From assembly GCF_018613575.1 (NCBI RefSeq), contig NZ_JAGGPX010000013.1, forward strand, positions 1-64,000: a stretch of 64,000 bases of DNA, written 5' to 3'. A program made the translations under genes and the position numbers. The DNA comes from Planococcus sp. ISL-110. Its GTDB lineage: Bacteria > Bacillota > Bacilli > Bacillales_A > Planococcaceae. Shown one piece after another: positions 25,862-34,503 of this stretch. How positions within the stretch are numbered: position 1 is the first letter of the stretch; every line of letters starts with the position of its first letter. The notes under the pieces were generated by a model, which did not search any database, was not told the origin of the DNA, and saw only the letters and a list, made by a program, of their open reading frames with translations.

Positions 25862-27745
25862 ATGGTCAAAAAATATGATATCGCAATAATTGGAGCCGGT
25901 GCAGCTGGGCTGACAGCCGCTTTTACAGGAGCGGGGTTTTCAAAAAGCGTCGTGCTGATCGATAAAAACTTGCCGGGCGGAGAATGTACGTGGTCAGGCT
26001 GTATTCCAAGCAAATCGTTGATCAATATCGCCAAAGAAGTCCATCACGCCAAAAAATACACCCCTAATCTGGAAGTCGACACATCGGTTGTCCTAAAAGA
26101 CATACAGGATGTCATCCAAAAAGTCTACGCAGGTGAATCTCCGGAAGTGCTAAAGCAATCCGGCATCGACTTTATCAACGGCTACGCACAATTTGTCGGG
26201 CCCCATGCAGTTGAAGTGGACGGGGAACGCATTGAAGCGAAAAAAATCATCTTGTCCACTGGATCTTCTCCGATGGTTCCGCCTATCGACGGCTTGGACC
26301 AAGTATCCTATTTGACCAATGAAACCATCTTCACACAGAAATCCTTCCCGAAAACGATGACCATTCTTGGCGGGGGAGCGATCGGTGTCGAGTTGAGCCA
26401 AGCCTTGAACCGCATCGGTGTAAAAGTGACGCTTGTTGAAAAGTTCGAGCGGATCCTCCCGAAAGACGAAGAAGAATTGGTCTTGATGATCCAGCAGCGC
26501 CTGATCGATGAAGGCGTAATAATCCATACGGGCGCCACTGCCGTTAAAGCCCAACAAAGTGGCGGGCAGATCAAGTTGACAATCGAGAAAGACGGCAACG
26601 AAATGACTGTATCCAGTGAAGGCCTTTTGGTGGCCCTTGGGCGCCAGGCAAATGTCAACGGCTTCAACCTGGAAGATGCAGGTGTGGAATTTGATTCGAA
26701 AAGCATCAAAGTGGACAAGCATTTGGAAACCACTGCGAAAGGCATCTACGCTATCGGTGATGTTGTCGGCCCTTACCAATTGTCGCATATGGCAAACGCC
26801 CAAGGAATCACCGCAACACAAAATGCGATTTTGCCGATCAATCGAAAAATGGATTATGAGCATGTGACCTGGTGTACATACACGGATCCGGAACTTGGCA
26901 GATCTGGTTTATCCGAAGAAGAAGCGCGCGAAGAATACGGCGACTCCATCCGAATCTATGAACACGAATATGCGGATATTGACCGCGCCAATACGAAAAA
27001 AGACAGCATCGGCAAAGTGAAAATCATCCTGGATAAAAAAGGCTTCATTTTAGGAGCCAGCATTCTCGGTGATCGCGCCGGTGAAATCATCAGCCAAATC
27101 CAGACCATCAAATCACTGCATATCAATATGGGCAAATTATCAGGTGTTATTCATCCCTACCCGACCTACAGCGAAGTGCTGGTGAAGATCGGCAAGAAAG
27201 TCTATGTGGACAATCTAATGAACCAACCGGTCGTCAAAACCTTCAATAAAGCAAAAGCGGGAGAGCTGCCGGCAGATAAAATCACCATTTACGGCGCAGC
27301 GGCTGCAGTTGGAATCAGCCTAGCGAACATGGCCATCAAAAACAATGTCAAACCAAAGCTAGGCGTGAAAAACGGCCGCTTGAAAAAAATGCCGTCAACA
27401 CCGAATGGCGTATCGTCCCAATCCATCTCGAAAGCCAAATATGTACCGGCATTGCCGTATAACGGCAGCAAAAGCGATGCCAAAAAAAACCTGATCGGCA
27501 TGCTGAAAGGTTATGAAGGGGTGACAATCGTCCAAAATGACGAGAACTACGTCTATGCGGTCGCCACAACCAAAATGATGAGATTCAAGGACGATCTCGA
27601 GTTCTACTTTAACGATGCTGCCCAATGGATCGAGTTCCGCTCGGCTTCCCGTGTCGGCTATTCAGACGCCGGAGCCAATCGCCAACGCTACGATGAAATG
27701 AAAAATCGTTACAACAGCATCTCAAGACACACCCGCAATTCATGA
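25862..27745 (+). CDS. Mercuric-reductase-like disulfide oxidoreductase fused to DUF1499
   Basis: A 627-residue protein. Residues 1-455 are a complete pyridine nucleotide-disulfide oxidoreductase: FAD loop IIGAGAAGLTAA, redox pair Cys42/Cys47 in GGECTWSGCIPSK, NAD(P) loop ILGGGAIGVELS, IYAIGDVVG, and the dimerisation domain ending in HPYPTYSEVL. It lacks the metal-binding N-terminal domain and the C-terminal Cys pair of true MerA. A hydrophobic segment (about 475-493) links to a DUF1499 domain (about 510-620) with the hallmark RSASRVGYSDAGANRQR. The ATG at 25862 is preferred; 25853 is in frame. It starts the rightward arm and overlaps the TVP38 gene by four bases. Confidence 0.88.
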   Translation: MVKKYDIAIIGAGAAGLTAAFTGAGFSKSVVLIDKNLPGGECTWSGCIPSKSLINIAKEVHHAKKYTPNLEVDTSVVLKDIQDVIQKVYAGESPEVLKQSGIDFINGYAQFVGPHAVEVDGERIEAKKIILSTGSSPMVPPIDGLDQVSYLTNETIFTQKSFPKTMTILGGGAIGVELSQALNRIGVKVTLVEKFERILPKDEEELVLMIQQRLIDEGVIIHTGATAVKAQQSGGQIKLTIEKDGNEMTVSSEGLLVALGRQANVNGFNLEDAGVEFDSKSIKVDKHLETTAKGIYAIGDVVGPYQLSHMANAQGITATQNAILPINRKMDYEHVTWCTYTDPELGRSGLSEEEAREEYGDSIRIYEHEYADIDRANTKKDSIGKVKIILDKKGFILGASILGDRAGEIISQIQTIKSLHINMGKLSGVIHPYPTYSEVLVKIGKKVYVDNLMNQPVVKTFNKAKAGELPADKITIYGAAAAVGISLANMAIKNNVKPKLGVKNGRLKKMPSTPNGVSSQSISKAKYVPALPYNGSKSDAKKNLIGMLKGYEGVTIVQNDENYVYAVATTKMMRFKDDLEFYFNDAAQWIEFRSASRVGYSDAGANRQRYDEMKNRYNSISRHTRNS

Positions 27746-28401
27746 ACAAGAGCACCCGTCTTCAGATAGGGAAATGGTTGTTGGTTGCTGCAGCAGTGGG
27801 CCTGGTCATTTGGCTCAGCCGATCGGTTTTCGAAATCGATGCCAATGATCTTCGCAGTTGGATTTTGTCATTCGGGCTGTGGTCGCCGGTTATTTATATC
27901 CTTATTTACACGGTACGGCCGCTGATTTTCTTTCCAGCGTCCGTCTTGTCGATTGCCGGCGGTTTGGCTTTCGGTGCCTGGTTGGGCACGCTCTATACCA
28001 TCATCGGGGCGACACTGGGAGCGATGCTGTCGTTTTATGTGGCGAAAACCTTAGGCAAGAGCCTGGTTCGCAAGGAATGGACCGGCAATGCCCGGAAAAT
28101 CCAGTCTCAAATGGAACAAAATGGCTTTCTGTATGTTCTTCTGTTCCGGCTTATACCGGTCATCAATTTTGACTTGATCAGCTATATGGCAGCACTGGCA
28201 AAAGTCCGTTTTAGTTCTTTTGCACTGGCGACTTTGGTCGGCATCATTCCCGGCACATTCGCCTATAATTTTCTGGGCAGCAGCTTTGTCAGCGGAAATC
28301 CCCGAATCATCCTTTTGGCTGTAGCGGTTTTTGTGATCTTGACAGTGGTACCGATTGTCATCCGAAATCGCTGGAATAAAAAACAGCCGCTCGATAAGTA
28401 A
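27742..28401 (+). CDS. TVP38/TMEM64 family membrane protein
   Basis: A 219-residue DedA-superfamily protein with about six helices. The core FFPASVLSIAGGLAFGAWLGTLYT, with GATLGAMLSFYVAKTLG, and FRLIPVINFDLISYMAA fit the VTT domain thought to move or scramble lipids. ATGA overlap with the oxidoreductase shows tight coupling; in other bacteria TVP38 and MerA-like domains are sometimes adjacent or fused, which agrees with a shared job. Substrate unknown. Confidence 0.9.
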   Translation: MNKSTRLQIGKWLLVAAAVGLVIWLSRSVFEIDANDLRSWILSFGLWSPVIYILIYTVRPLIFFPASVLSIAGGLAFGAWLGTLYTIIGATLGAMLSFYVAKTLGKSLVRKEWTGNARKIQSQMEQNGFLYVLLFRLIPVINFDLISYMAALAKVRFSSFALATLVGIIPGTFAYNFLGSSFVSGNPRIILLAVAVFVILTVVPIVIRNRWNKKQPLDK

Positions 28402-28437
28402 CTAAGAGTTTATCAACGGATTTAGGAAGTGAAAGAA

Positions 28438-29685
28438 ATGAAGAAGTTTCTATTAATAGCACCCGGCCTGCTTGCGTTGACGTTGGCTGCATGTTCCCAG
28501 GAAACCGGAAACGTTGCAGTAGAAGAGACGGACAACCTGCTGACAGACGACTGGCAGGAAGTTTCTGAGGCTTCTGCCGGTCAGGAAGTCAATATGTATA
28601 TGTGGGGCGGCAATGACAACATCAACCGCTACCTCGATGAATGGGTGGCTCCGCGTTTGAAAAGAGACCATGATGTTGAACTGAACCGTGTTCCGATGAA
28701 CGATTCACAGGACATCATCAACCAATTGATCGATGAAAAATCAGCCGGAAAGATCGAGGGCAGCATGGACATCATTTGGATCAACGGCGAAAATTTCAAA
28801 GCTGCCAAAGACAACGAGCTGCTGTGGGGGGACTTCACCGGCCAATTGCCGAATTTCAACGAGTACATCGATCAGGAAGCGCCTGAAATCGCCACAGATT
28901 TTGGGGAACCTGTCGAAGGCCTGGAAGCGCCGTGGGGCAAAGCGCAATTTGTTTTTGTCCATGACAAAAGCAAGTCAGAAACGCCGCCAAAATCAATGGA
29001 TGAGCTGGCCCAATGGGTTCGGGACAACCCTGGGCAGTTCACTTACCCTGCCTTGCCTGACTTTACAGGCAGTGCATTTATCCGCCACGTACTTTACGAA
29101 ACGACAGGCGGATACGAGCAATACCAGCGGCCTGCCGCGGAAATCGATGATCTGGAAGCCCGTTTGGAACCGATGTGGCAATACTTGAATGACATCGAAC
29201 CGTATTTATGGCGTGAAGGAGAAACCTATCCGGAAAGTCTGGCCAAGCAGGACCAATTGTTTGCGAGCGGAGAAATCGGCATCACCATGAGCTACGATCC
29301 CGCGCTTGCCGCCAGTGAAGTGCTGAAGGGCCGATTCCCTGAATCGACGCGCACTTTCGTTCTCGATGGGGGAACGCTGGCTAATACGCATTTCTTGTCG
29401 ATTCCATTCAATTCTTCCGCGAAAGCGGGAGCGATGGTAGCCATCAATGAAATGTTGTCACCGGAAGCCCAAATCGCTAAACTATCTCCTGAAAACTGGG
29501 GCGATCTGTCGGCATTGGATTTGGACAAATTGGCTCCTGAACAGCAGCAGGCCATGAACGAGGTGGATTTAGGCGAGGCAACGCTGCCACTGGACGAGCT
29601 GGAAGAACATCGCTTGCCTGAACTGTCGGCAGACTATATCGAAATTATCGAAAAAGGATGGATGGAGCATGTGGCAAAAGACTAA
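28438..29685 (+). CDS. ABC transporter substrate-binding lipoprotein (YnjB-like)
   Basis: A 415-residue binding protein with a lipoprotein signal (lipobox LAAC, Cys about residue 19 of the shorter form). The mature part starts with MYMWGGNDNINRYLDEWV and includes MDIIWINGENFKAAKDNELL, which is the pattern I know from E. coli YnjB. The solute is not established for that family; relatives bind thiamine, iron or polyamines. AGGAAG 8 bases before the ATG at 28438 supports the start over a GTG at 28429. The permease gene overlaps its end. Confidence 0.87.
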   Translation: MKKFLLIAPGLLALTLAACSQETGNVAVEETDNLLTDDWQEVSEASAGQEVNMYMWGGNDNINRYLDEWVAPRLKRDHDVELNRVPMNDSQDIINQLIDEKSAGKIEGSMDIIWINGENFKAAKDNELLWGDFTGQLPNFNEYIDQEAPEIATDFGEPVEGLEAPWGKAQFVFVHDKSKSETPPKSMDELAQWVRDNPGQFTYPALPDFTGSAFIRHVLYETTGGYEQYQRPAAEIDDLEARLEPMWQYLNDIEPYLWREGETYPESLAKQDQLFASGEIGITMSYDPALAASEVLKGRFPESTRTFVLDGGTLANTHFLSIPFNSSAKAGAMVAINEMLSPEAQIAKLSPENWGDLSALDLDKLAPEQQQAMNEVDLGEATLPLDELEEHRLPELSADYIEIIEKGWMEHVAKD

Positions 29686-30553
29686 ACCCTACCTTTTGCT
29701 GCTGCCAGCCATCGGCACCATCGTCCTCCTGTTTTTTGGAGGACTTTTTGATGGCCTTTTGAAAAGTTTGGGCTATTTTCCGGCAATCGGCGAAACCCGT
29801 TTTGAAGTTACGGCTTACACGGATCTGTTCCGCTCATCCGAGTTCTGGGAATCACTCGTCCTGACAGGAAGAGTCGCAGCCCTGTCTTCAGTGATTGCAG
29901 CGGTTTTGGGAGCTGTCATTGCGGTTTCGTTGTTCATGCTGAATGAATCGGCGAAATCCGGGGGGGCACAATTATGGCACCGGCTGTTTCAGTTGCCCTT
30001 AACCATTCCCCATTTGGTCGGTGGCTATATCGTCGTCCTATTGTTTATGCAAAGCGGATTTTTGTCAAAAATCCTCGCTTCTGCCGGTTTGATTGATGAA
30101 ATCAGGGATTTTCCAGTGCTGGTCAATGACCCGTTCGGCTGGGGCATCATTTTGACTTATGCCTGGAAAGAAGCCCCTTTTGTGTCGCTGATGATCTATC
30201 CGGTGCTGTCACGGATTCATCGTTCATGGCGGGATGTAGCGCGTATTTTTGGGGCCGGCAGCTGGAATTTCATCCGTGAAATCGTCCTGCCGGTGATGGT
30301 GCCGGCGTGGACCATTGCAACATTCATCGTCTTCGTCTTCACTTTTTCAGCTTTTGAAGTACCGTTTTTGCTGGGCGTTACATATCCGAGCATGCTGCCG
30401 GTTTTTTCCTATCAGCTGTACACGAGCGGCACCTTGGCTGACCGGCCGGAAGCATTAGCCGTCAACATTATCCTCGCGGCCCTCACCATCTTGCTGGGGC
30501 TTGTCGTTTATTATTTCAGCAAGCGCTGGAATGTGTTAAAGGGGTGGGATTGA
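29669..30553 (+). CDS. ABC transporter permease (YnjC N-terminal-half-like)
   Basis: A 294-residue inner-membrane permease with six or more helices. The EAA-type loop for coupling to the ATPase reads DVARIFGAGSWNFIREIVLP. In E. coli the two permease halves are one protein, YnjC; here they are separate genes. The ATG overlaps the binding-protein gene by 17 bases and its stop overlaps the next permease start (TGATG). Confidence 0.88.
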   Translation: MWQKTKPYLLLLPAIGTIVLLFFGGLFDGLLKSLGYFPAIGETRFEVTAYTDLFRSSEFWESLVLTGRVAALSSVIAAVLGAVIAVSLFMLNESAKSGGAQLWHRLFQLPLTIPHLVGGYIVVLLFMQSGFLSKILASAGLIDEIRDFPVLVNDPFGWGIILTYAWKEAPFVSLMIYPVLSRIHRSWRDVARIFGAGSWNFIREIVLPVMVPAWTIATFIVFVFTFSAFEVPFLLGVTYPSMLPVFSYQLYTSGTLADRPEALAVNIILAALTILLGLVVYYFSKRWNVLKGWD

Positions 30554-31368
30554 TGAAAAAGCCCCGCCGTTTGTTGAATTCAATTTTATTCCTTCTGTTA
30601 TTCATAGTCATCGGCCTGCCGTTTGTCCCGCTGGTCTTATCGAGTGTATCTTTCGGCTGGCAATGGCCCAATGTGCTGCCCGAGTCATTCAGCTTTCGTG
30701 TCTGGGAATATGTGCTGGCTGGCAGCTCCGGGACCTGGTCGGCGGTAGGGGTCAGCTTGCTGATCGCTTTTATCGTCACGGCAGTGAATATCCTTCTCGC
30801 CGTACCGGCTGCCAATGCCCTGGTGCGTTATTCGCTACGCGGCAAGTGGCTAATCGAAGCAATCGTTTTCGCACCTATCATCATTCCACCTTTTGTCGCT
30901 GTGATGGGCATTCATTTGACCTTTTTGCGGCTTGGCTTGACGGAGACCATCTTTGGTGTCGTCCTGGCGCATATCTCGCCGACTTTGCCGTATATGGTGC
31001 GAGCCATCATGATCAGTTACAACACCTTATCAGTCGATTGGGAAAACCAGGCACGCATGCTAGGAGCGGGGCCGATTTCCCGTTTTGCCCATGTCGTGCT
31101 GCCGCATTTGTTGCCGGGCATCGCAGCGGGGGCAAGTTTGAGCGTGCTGATTTCCTTAAGCCAATACTTGATCACGTTCATCATCGGCTCGGGGCAGGTC
31201 GTGACCTTGCCAATTCTGTTGTTCCCGTTTATCAGTGGCGGAGATCCGGCGGTAGCCTCTGCCTATTCCTTGCTGTATGCCGGCATTGCCATAATGGCCT
31301 TGGTGGGGATGGATATCGCCTTGAAAAAGTACTATCAAAATAAGAAAATCGCCACAGGAAAAGGCTAA
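30553..31368 (+). CDS. ABC transporter permease (YnjC C-terminal-half-like)
   Basis: A 271-residue permease, six helices, with the coupling loop QARMLGAGPISRFAHVVLPHLLPG. It is the partner of the preceding permease. The ATG at 30553 overlaps the previous stop and has AAGGGGTGG upstream. Twelve bases separate it from the ATPase gene. Confidence 0.9.
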   Translation: MKKPRRLLNSILFLLLFIVIGLPFVPLVLSSVSFGWQWPNVLPESFSFRVWEYVLAGSSGTWSAVGVSLLIAFIVTAVNILLAVPAANALVRYSLRGKWLIEAIVFAPIIIPPFVAVMGIHLTFLRLGLTETIFGVVLAHISPTLPYMVRAIMISYNTLSVDWENQARMLGAGPISRFAHVVLPHLLPGIAAGASLSVLISLSQYLITFIIGSGQVVTLPILLFPFISGGDPAVASAYSLLYAGIAIMALVGMDIALKKYYQNKKIATGKG

Positions 31369-31380
31369 AGGAGTGGGAAC

Positions 31381-32457
31381 ATGAGCGATTTGCGCATCAT
31401 CAACATTGAGAAGCAATACCCACAAACGCAGCAGAAAAGCGAACCGGCCTTTTCCTTGCAGCCGGTTCGGCTGACTATTAAGCAAGGTGAATTTTTCTCC
31501 TTGCTTGGCCCTTCCGGCTGCGGCAAGACGACGCTGCTGAAACTAGTGGCGGGGCTGTTACCTGCAGACAATGGCGAAATTTGGGTTGGAGACGATAATT
31601 TAACGGCTGTCGCCCCGGAAGACCGGAGATTTGCCATGGTGTTTCAGCAATCCCTGCTGTTTCCGCATATGACCGTGGAAGACAATGTCGCATTCGGTTT
31701 AAAAATGCAAAAAATCAGCAAAAAACAGCGATTGGCTGATGCACACGGCATGCTTGAGCATGTCGGCCTCGGTGGATACGGCAGCCGGTTTCCGGATGAA
31801 TTGAGCGGTGGCCAGCAGCAGCGTGTGGCATTGGCGAGAGCGTTGGTTGCCAATCCGCGTGTGTTGCTGATGGATGAACCGTTCAGCGCCTTGGATCCGA
31901 GCCTGCGTGAAGAAATGAGGGAGCTGCTTAGCCGGATTCAGAAGGAATTTCGTGTCACGGTACTGTTTGTTACCCATGACCGAGAAGAGGCATTTTATTT
32001 GTCGGACCGGATCGGTGTGATGAGTGAAGGCACTTTGCTGCAGGTCGGAAAAGCAAAAAAGTTATACGAGCAGCCGGTGAGTGCGAAAGTCGCTTTATTT
32101 TTAGGATTGAAAAACATCATCAAAGGAACAGTCGCTGATGGGCGTTTTTCTTCCAGCGACCAGAATTTTGAGTTTTTGGTGGAAGACACCATTCAGACAG
32201 GTCCATGCTTGTTAATTCTTCGTCCAGAGGCGCTGCAGCCCGTAACAAAGGCAGCTGCATTGCATCCTGATTCTATTCAAGTCAGCGGAGTGATCCAGCA
32301 AATGAGGTTCAACCATGGATTTTATTCAGTCAAGGTCAAAGTCGGGAGTAACAAACTGGATTGCAGTATTGCCAGCCAACAAGCTGAAGAAATGGTACCT
32401 GGACAAAAAATTGACTTATTGGTGAAGTTGAAAGATATCTGGTTAATAGTCGAATGA
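31381..32457 (+). CDS. ABC transporter ATP-binding protein (YnjD-like)
   Basis: A 358-residue ATPase of the Fe3+/thiamine/spermidine importer class. Walker A GPSGCGKTT, signature LSGGQQQRVALARAL, Walker B VLLMDEPFSALD and the H-loop FVTHDREEA are intact. The last 120 residues (from about 245) form a TOBE-like regulatory domain, absent in shorter YnjD proteins. It closes the cluster, with a strong terminator just after. Confidence 0.92.
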   Translation: MSDLRIINIEKQYPQTQQKSEPAFSLQPVRLTIKQGEFFSLLGPSGCGKTTLLKLVAGLLPADNGEIWVGDDNLTAVAPEDRRFAMVFQQSLLFPHMTVEDNVAFGLKMQKISKKQRLADAHGMLEHVGLGGYGSRFPDELSGGQQQRVALARALVANPRVLLMDEPFSALDPSLREEMRELLSRIQKEFRVTVLFVTHDREEAFYLSDRIGVMSEGTLLQVGKAKKLYEQPVSAKVALFLGLKNIIKGTVADGRFSSSDQNFEFLVEDTIQTGPCLLILRPEALQPVTKAAALHPDSIQVSGVIQQMRFNHGFYSVKVKVGSNKLDCSIASQQAEEMVPGQKIDLLVKLKDIWLIVE

Positions 32458-32459
32458 AT

Positions 32460-32503
32460 AGAAAAAGACCTGTGCTCACCTTACATGGCACAGGTCTTTT
32501 TCT
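32460..32503. terminator. Strong terminator after the ABC operon
   Basis: AGAAAAAGACCTGTGC and GCACAGGTCTTTTTCT form a perfect 16-base stem with a 12-base loop. Confidence 0.95.
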
Positions 32504-32551
32504 ATTTTAATCACATATTTATTTTTCGTTATCAATAATGAATAATAATTT

Positions 32552-32616
32552 ATTCATTCATTCATTCATTTAATTTCAATAAGGTGCTATCCGAAAATGA
32601 ATAACTTATTCATTTT
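32552..32616. repeat. ATTC tandem repeat and adjacent perfect AT-rich dyad
   Basis: About five tandem ATTC units (32552-32570) are followed by AAAATGAATAA-C-TTATTCATTTT (32594-32616), a perfect 11-1-11 dyad made of the same TGAAT/ATTCA word. It sits between convergent genes, is too GC-poor to be a typical terminator, and looks more like a protein-binding site. Confidence 0.5.
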
Positions 32617-32645
32617 GGTGGAAATGACTAAATCTGGCCTGGATT

Positions 32646-33935
32646 CTAACAGCAACTGCTTCCTGCCGTTGCTCCGCCAATCGTAAAGGCAAGTGGCCGG
32701 CTGCTGCAAACACCGGTTTCCGGCAGATCCAGTTCTACGCGCTCTGCCGCTTCTTGGTCACCTGATAGGTGAGCGACAACCGAACGCGCTTGTTCAAAGC
32801 CCGTTGCCATCAAAAAAGTGGGCGCGCGTCCGTAACTTTTGGCCCCTATTATATAGAAGTCTTTTTCCGGCTGCCGCAGTTCCCGCTCGCCGTGTGGGCG
32901 CACAGTGCCGCAGCTGTGGACGTTTGGATCAATGAGCGGCGCCAGCGCCGGAACACTTTCAAGTGCCGGGTCAAAGGCATAACGGATCTCACGCAGGATC
33001 CCAAAACTTGGGCGGGAACCGGTATTGGCGATTGCCCGGTCAAATGGACCAAGCGTAATTTGATGGCCGCTTTGTTCAGCCCTCAATACAAGCTGTTCAT
33101 TGTCCAAGCTGACGGACTGGACAATGCATGAAGTTTGGACATCAATTTGCCCGCTTTCCATCAATGCTTTGACTCGTTGTCCGAGTGCTCCGCGCGCTGG
33201 CAACTGGTCAGCGTCACCGCCGCCCAATGCCTGTTCCGGTGATGCTTTGCGGACAATCCACGTAATTTGTGTTTCTGGAAATTCTTCTTTCAGCCCGACA
33301 AGATCGAGCAGCGAATTCAAGGCAGAATGGCCGCTGCCAACTACGGCGATGCGCTTGTTTTGAAAGTGCTTTTGGTCGGCTCCGAGAATTGCTGGAATGC
33401 CGTAATCCACTAGTTTAGCTGCAGCATCAGGTGCACCGCCTGATACCATTGGATTGGGATTTTGCCAGGTACCGGTTGCATCGATGACTGCTCGGGCCAG
33501 TACGATTTGGCGTGTTCCTGTTCCATTTTCAACAACCAGTTCGAATGGCGTTTCCTCGCGGTTCGCGGTCTTCATTTTATCCAACCCTTGCCGCTGCAAA
33601 TGAATGACACGGCTGTTCAAGTGAATAAACGGCTTTAACTCTGGCAGTTGCCCCAGCGGCTGCAGGTAATGTTCCACAATTTCCTTGCCATAAGGCAGCC
33701 GGTCCGGATCGGGCAGTGCCAATCCGTGCTGCTCGAATAGTTTTTTGGATGCTGCATCGATATTGTAGCGCCAAGTGGAAAACAAACGGACATGGCCGTA
33801 CTGAAGAAAGTGGGTGCCGAGCGTTGGACCTGATTCGAATAAAACAAATGGCTGTTGGTACTGAGCCAAATTGGCGGCAGCTGCCAGTCCTGCTGGCCCT
33901 CCGCCGATGATGGCTACGGGTAAAGTGGTGGTCAT
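32646..33935 (-). CDS. FAD/NAD(P)-dependent oxidoreductase of ars-cluster type with C-terminal Cys-Cys tail
   Basis: A 429-residue flavoprotein and paralogue of the one at 2.8 kb. FAD loop IIGGGPAGLAAAANL, NAD(P) loop VVGSGHSALNSLLDL, and NTGSRP are clear. Unlike the paralogue it ends in an extra tail holding GVCSSRP and terminal SSCC, which could bind arsenite. It is transcribed away from ars genes with ArsR immediately upstream (about 15 bases), so the pair is one arsenic-responsive unit. The ATG at 33935 is 9 bases from AAGGAG; the ATG at 33941 is only 3 away. Confidence 0.83.
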   Translation of the reverse strand: MTTTLPVAIIGGGPAGLAAAANLAQYQQPFVLFESGPTLGTHFLQYGHVRLFSTWRYNIDAASKKLFEQHGLALPDPDRLPYGKEIVEHYLQPLGQLPELKPFIHLNSRVIHLQRQGLDKMKTANREETPFELVVENGTGTRQIVLARAVIDATGTWQNPNPMVSGGAPDAAAKLVDYGIPAILGADQKHFQNKRIAVVGSGHSALNSLLDLVGLKEEFPETQITWIVRKASPEQALGGGDADQLPARGALGQRVKALMESGQIDVQTSCIVQSVSLDNEQLVLRAEQSGHQITLGPFDRAIANTGSRPSFGILREIRYAFDPALESVPALAPLIDPNVHSCGTVRPHGERELRQPEKDFYIIGAKSYGRAPTFLMATGFEQARSVVAHLSGDQEAAERVELDLPETGVCSSRPLAFTIGGATAGSSCC

Positions 33936-33950
33936 TTTCATGCACTCCTT

Positions 33951-34331
33951 CTATAGTATAAGATTTTCTTTAAGTATTGACGTTTCACATGTATTCACAT
34001 CAGGCTGCTGTGTGTCAGTATGGGCGATCAGATGGCCCAGCTCCTCAGGCAATAGCCGTGCTATTTCAGCGTCTTCTAAGGCATAGTAACTCCAGGTGCC
34101 TTTGGTTTTTTTTGTTAGAAGGCCGGCGTTCAACAGGATTTTCAGGTGGTATGACAGTTTCGATTGAGGCATCGCCATTTCGCCGACCAGCTCGCAGACA
34201 CAGACCGAACCTTTTTGGCCAATCAATTTTAATAACTCCAACCGTTTTGGATCGGCTAATGCTTTGAATTTTTGAGCGTAAGTTTCATAAGTTGCGTGGA
34301 CTGCTGCTGTTGCTTCCAGCTGTTGAGCCAT
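33951..34331 (-). CDS. arsR: ArsR family arsenic-responsive repressor
   Basis: A 126-residue winged-helix repressor. GSVCVCELVGEM carries the CVC arsenite site in the alpha-3 region and MPQSKLSYHLKIL is the recognition helix. A C-terminal extension includes another Cys (NTCETS). It leads the leftward flavoprotein unit. Two perfect ATCAA-N6-TTGAT sites flank its promoter, so it probably represses itself. It is only distantly similar to the second ArsR encoded divergently. Confidence 0.93.
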   Translation of the reverse strand: MAQQLEATAAVHATYETYAQKFKALADPKRLELLKLIGQKGSVCVCELVGEMAMPQSKLSYHLKILLNAGLLTKKTKGTWSYYALEDAEIARLLPEELGHLIAHTDTQQPDVNTCETSILKENLIL

Positions 34332-34352
34332 TCCAACCCCTGCTTTCTCTAA

Positions 34353-34368
34353 ATCAATTTTTTTTGAT
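34353..34368 (-). promoter_or_regulatory. ArsR operator, copy 1
   Basis: Perfect ATCAA-N6-TTGAT dyad just downstream of the leftward -10 hexamer, where a bound repressor would block transcription of the arsR-flavoprotein unit. Confidence 0.75.
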
Positions 34369-34374
34369 GAATTA

Positions 34375-34403
34375 AGTATAATCCTTCATCTGCTGTCTGG
34401 CAA
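34375..34403 (-). promoter_or_regulatory. Leftward promoter of arsR-flavoprotein unit
   Basis: Reading leftward: TTGCCA, 17 bases, TATACT. Flanked by two identical-type ArsR dyads. Confidence 0.8.
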
Positions 34404-34410
34404 CCCTTAA

Positions 34411-34426
34411 ATCAAAAAAAATTGAT
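34411..34426. promoter_or_regulatory. ArsR operator, copy 2
   Basis: Second perfect ATCAA-N6-TTGAT dyad, 58 bases from the first and upstream of the leftward -35, between the two divergent promoters. Confidence 0.75.
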
Positions 34427-34451
34427 TTAAAATAAAGCCTTATTATAACGA

Positions 34452-34481
34452 TTGACTTATATAACGGAACAGTTATATACT
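34452..34481 (+). promoter_or_regulatory. Rightward ars promoter with operator in its spacer
   Basis: TTGACT, 18 bases, TATACT. The spacer holds TATATAAC-N6-GTTATATA, a perfect 8-6-8 dyad unlike the ATCAA sites, so the second ArsR probably uses this one. Confidence 0.78.
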
Positions 34482-34503
34482 AGGTGCGAAGGAGTGGATC
34501 CCA

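Noticed and set aside
25862-27745. True mercuric reductase (MerA).
   Set aside because: No HMA domain, no C-terminal cysteine pair, no merR/merT neighbours; the C-terminus is DUF1499.
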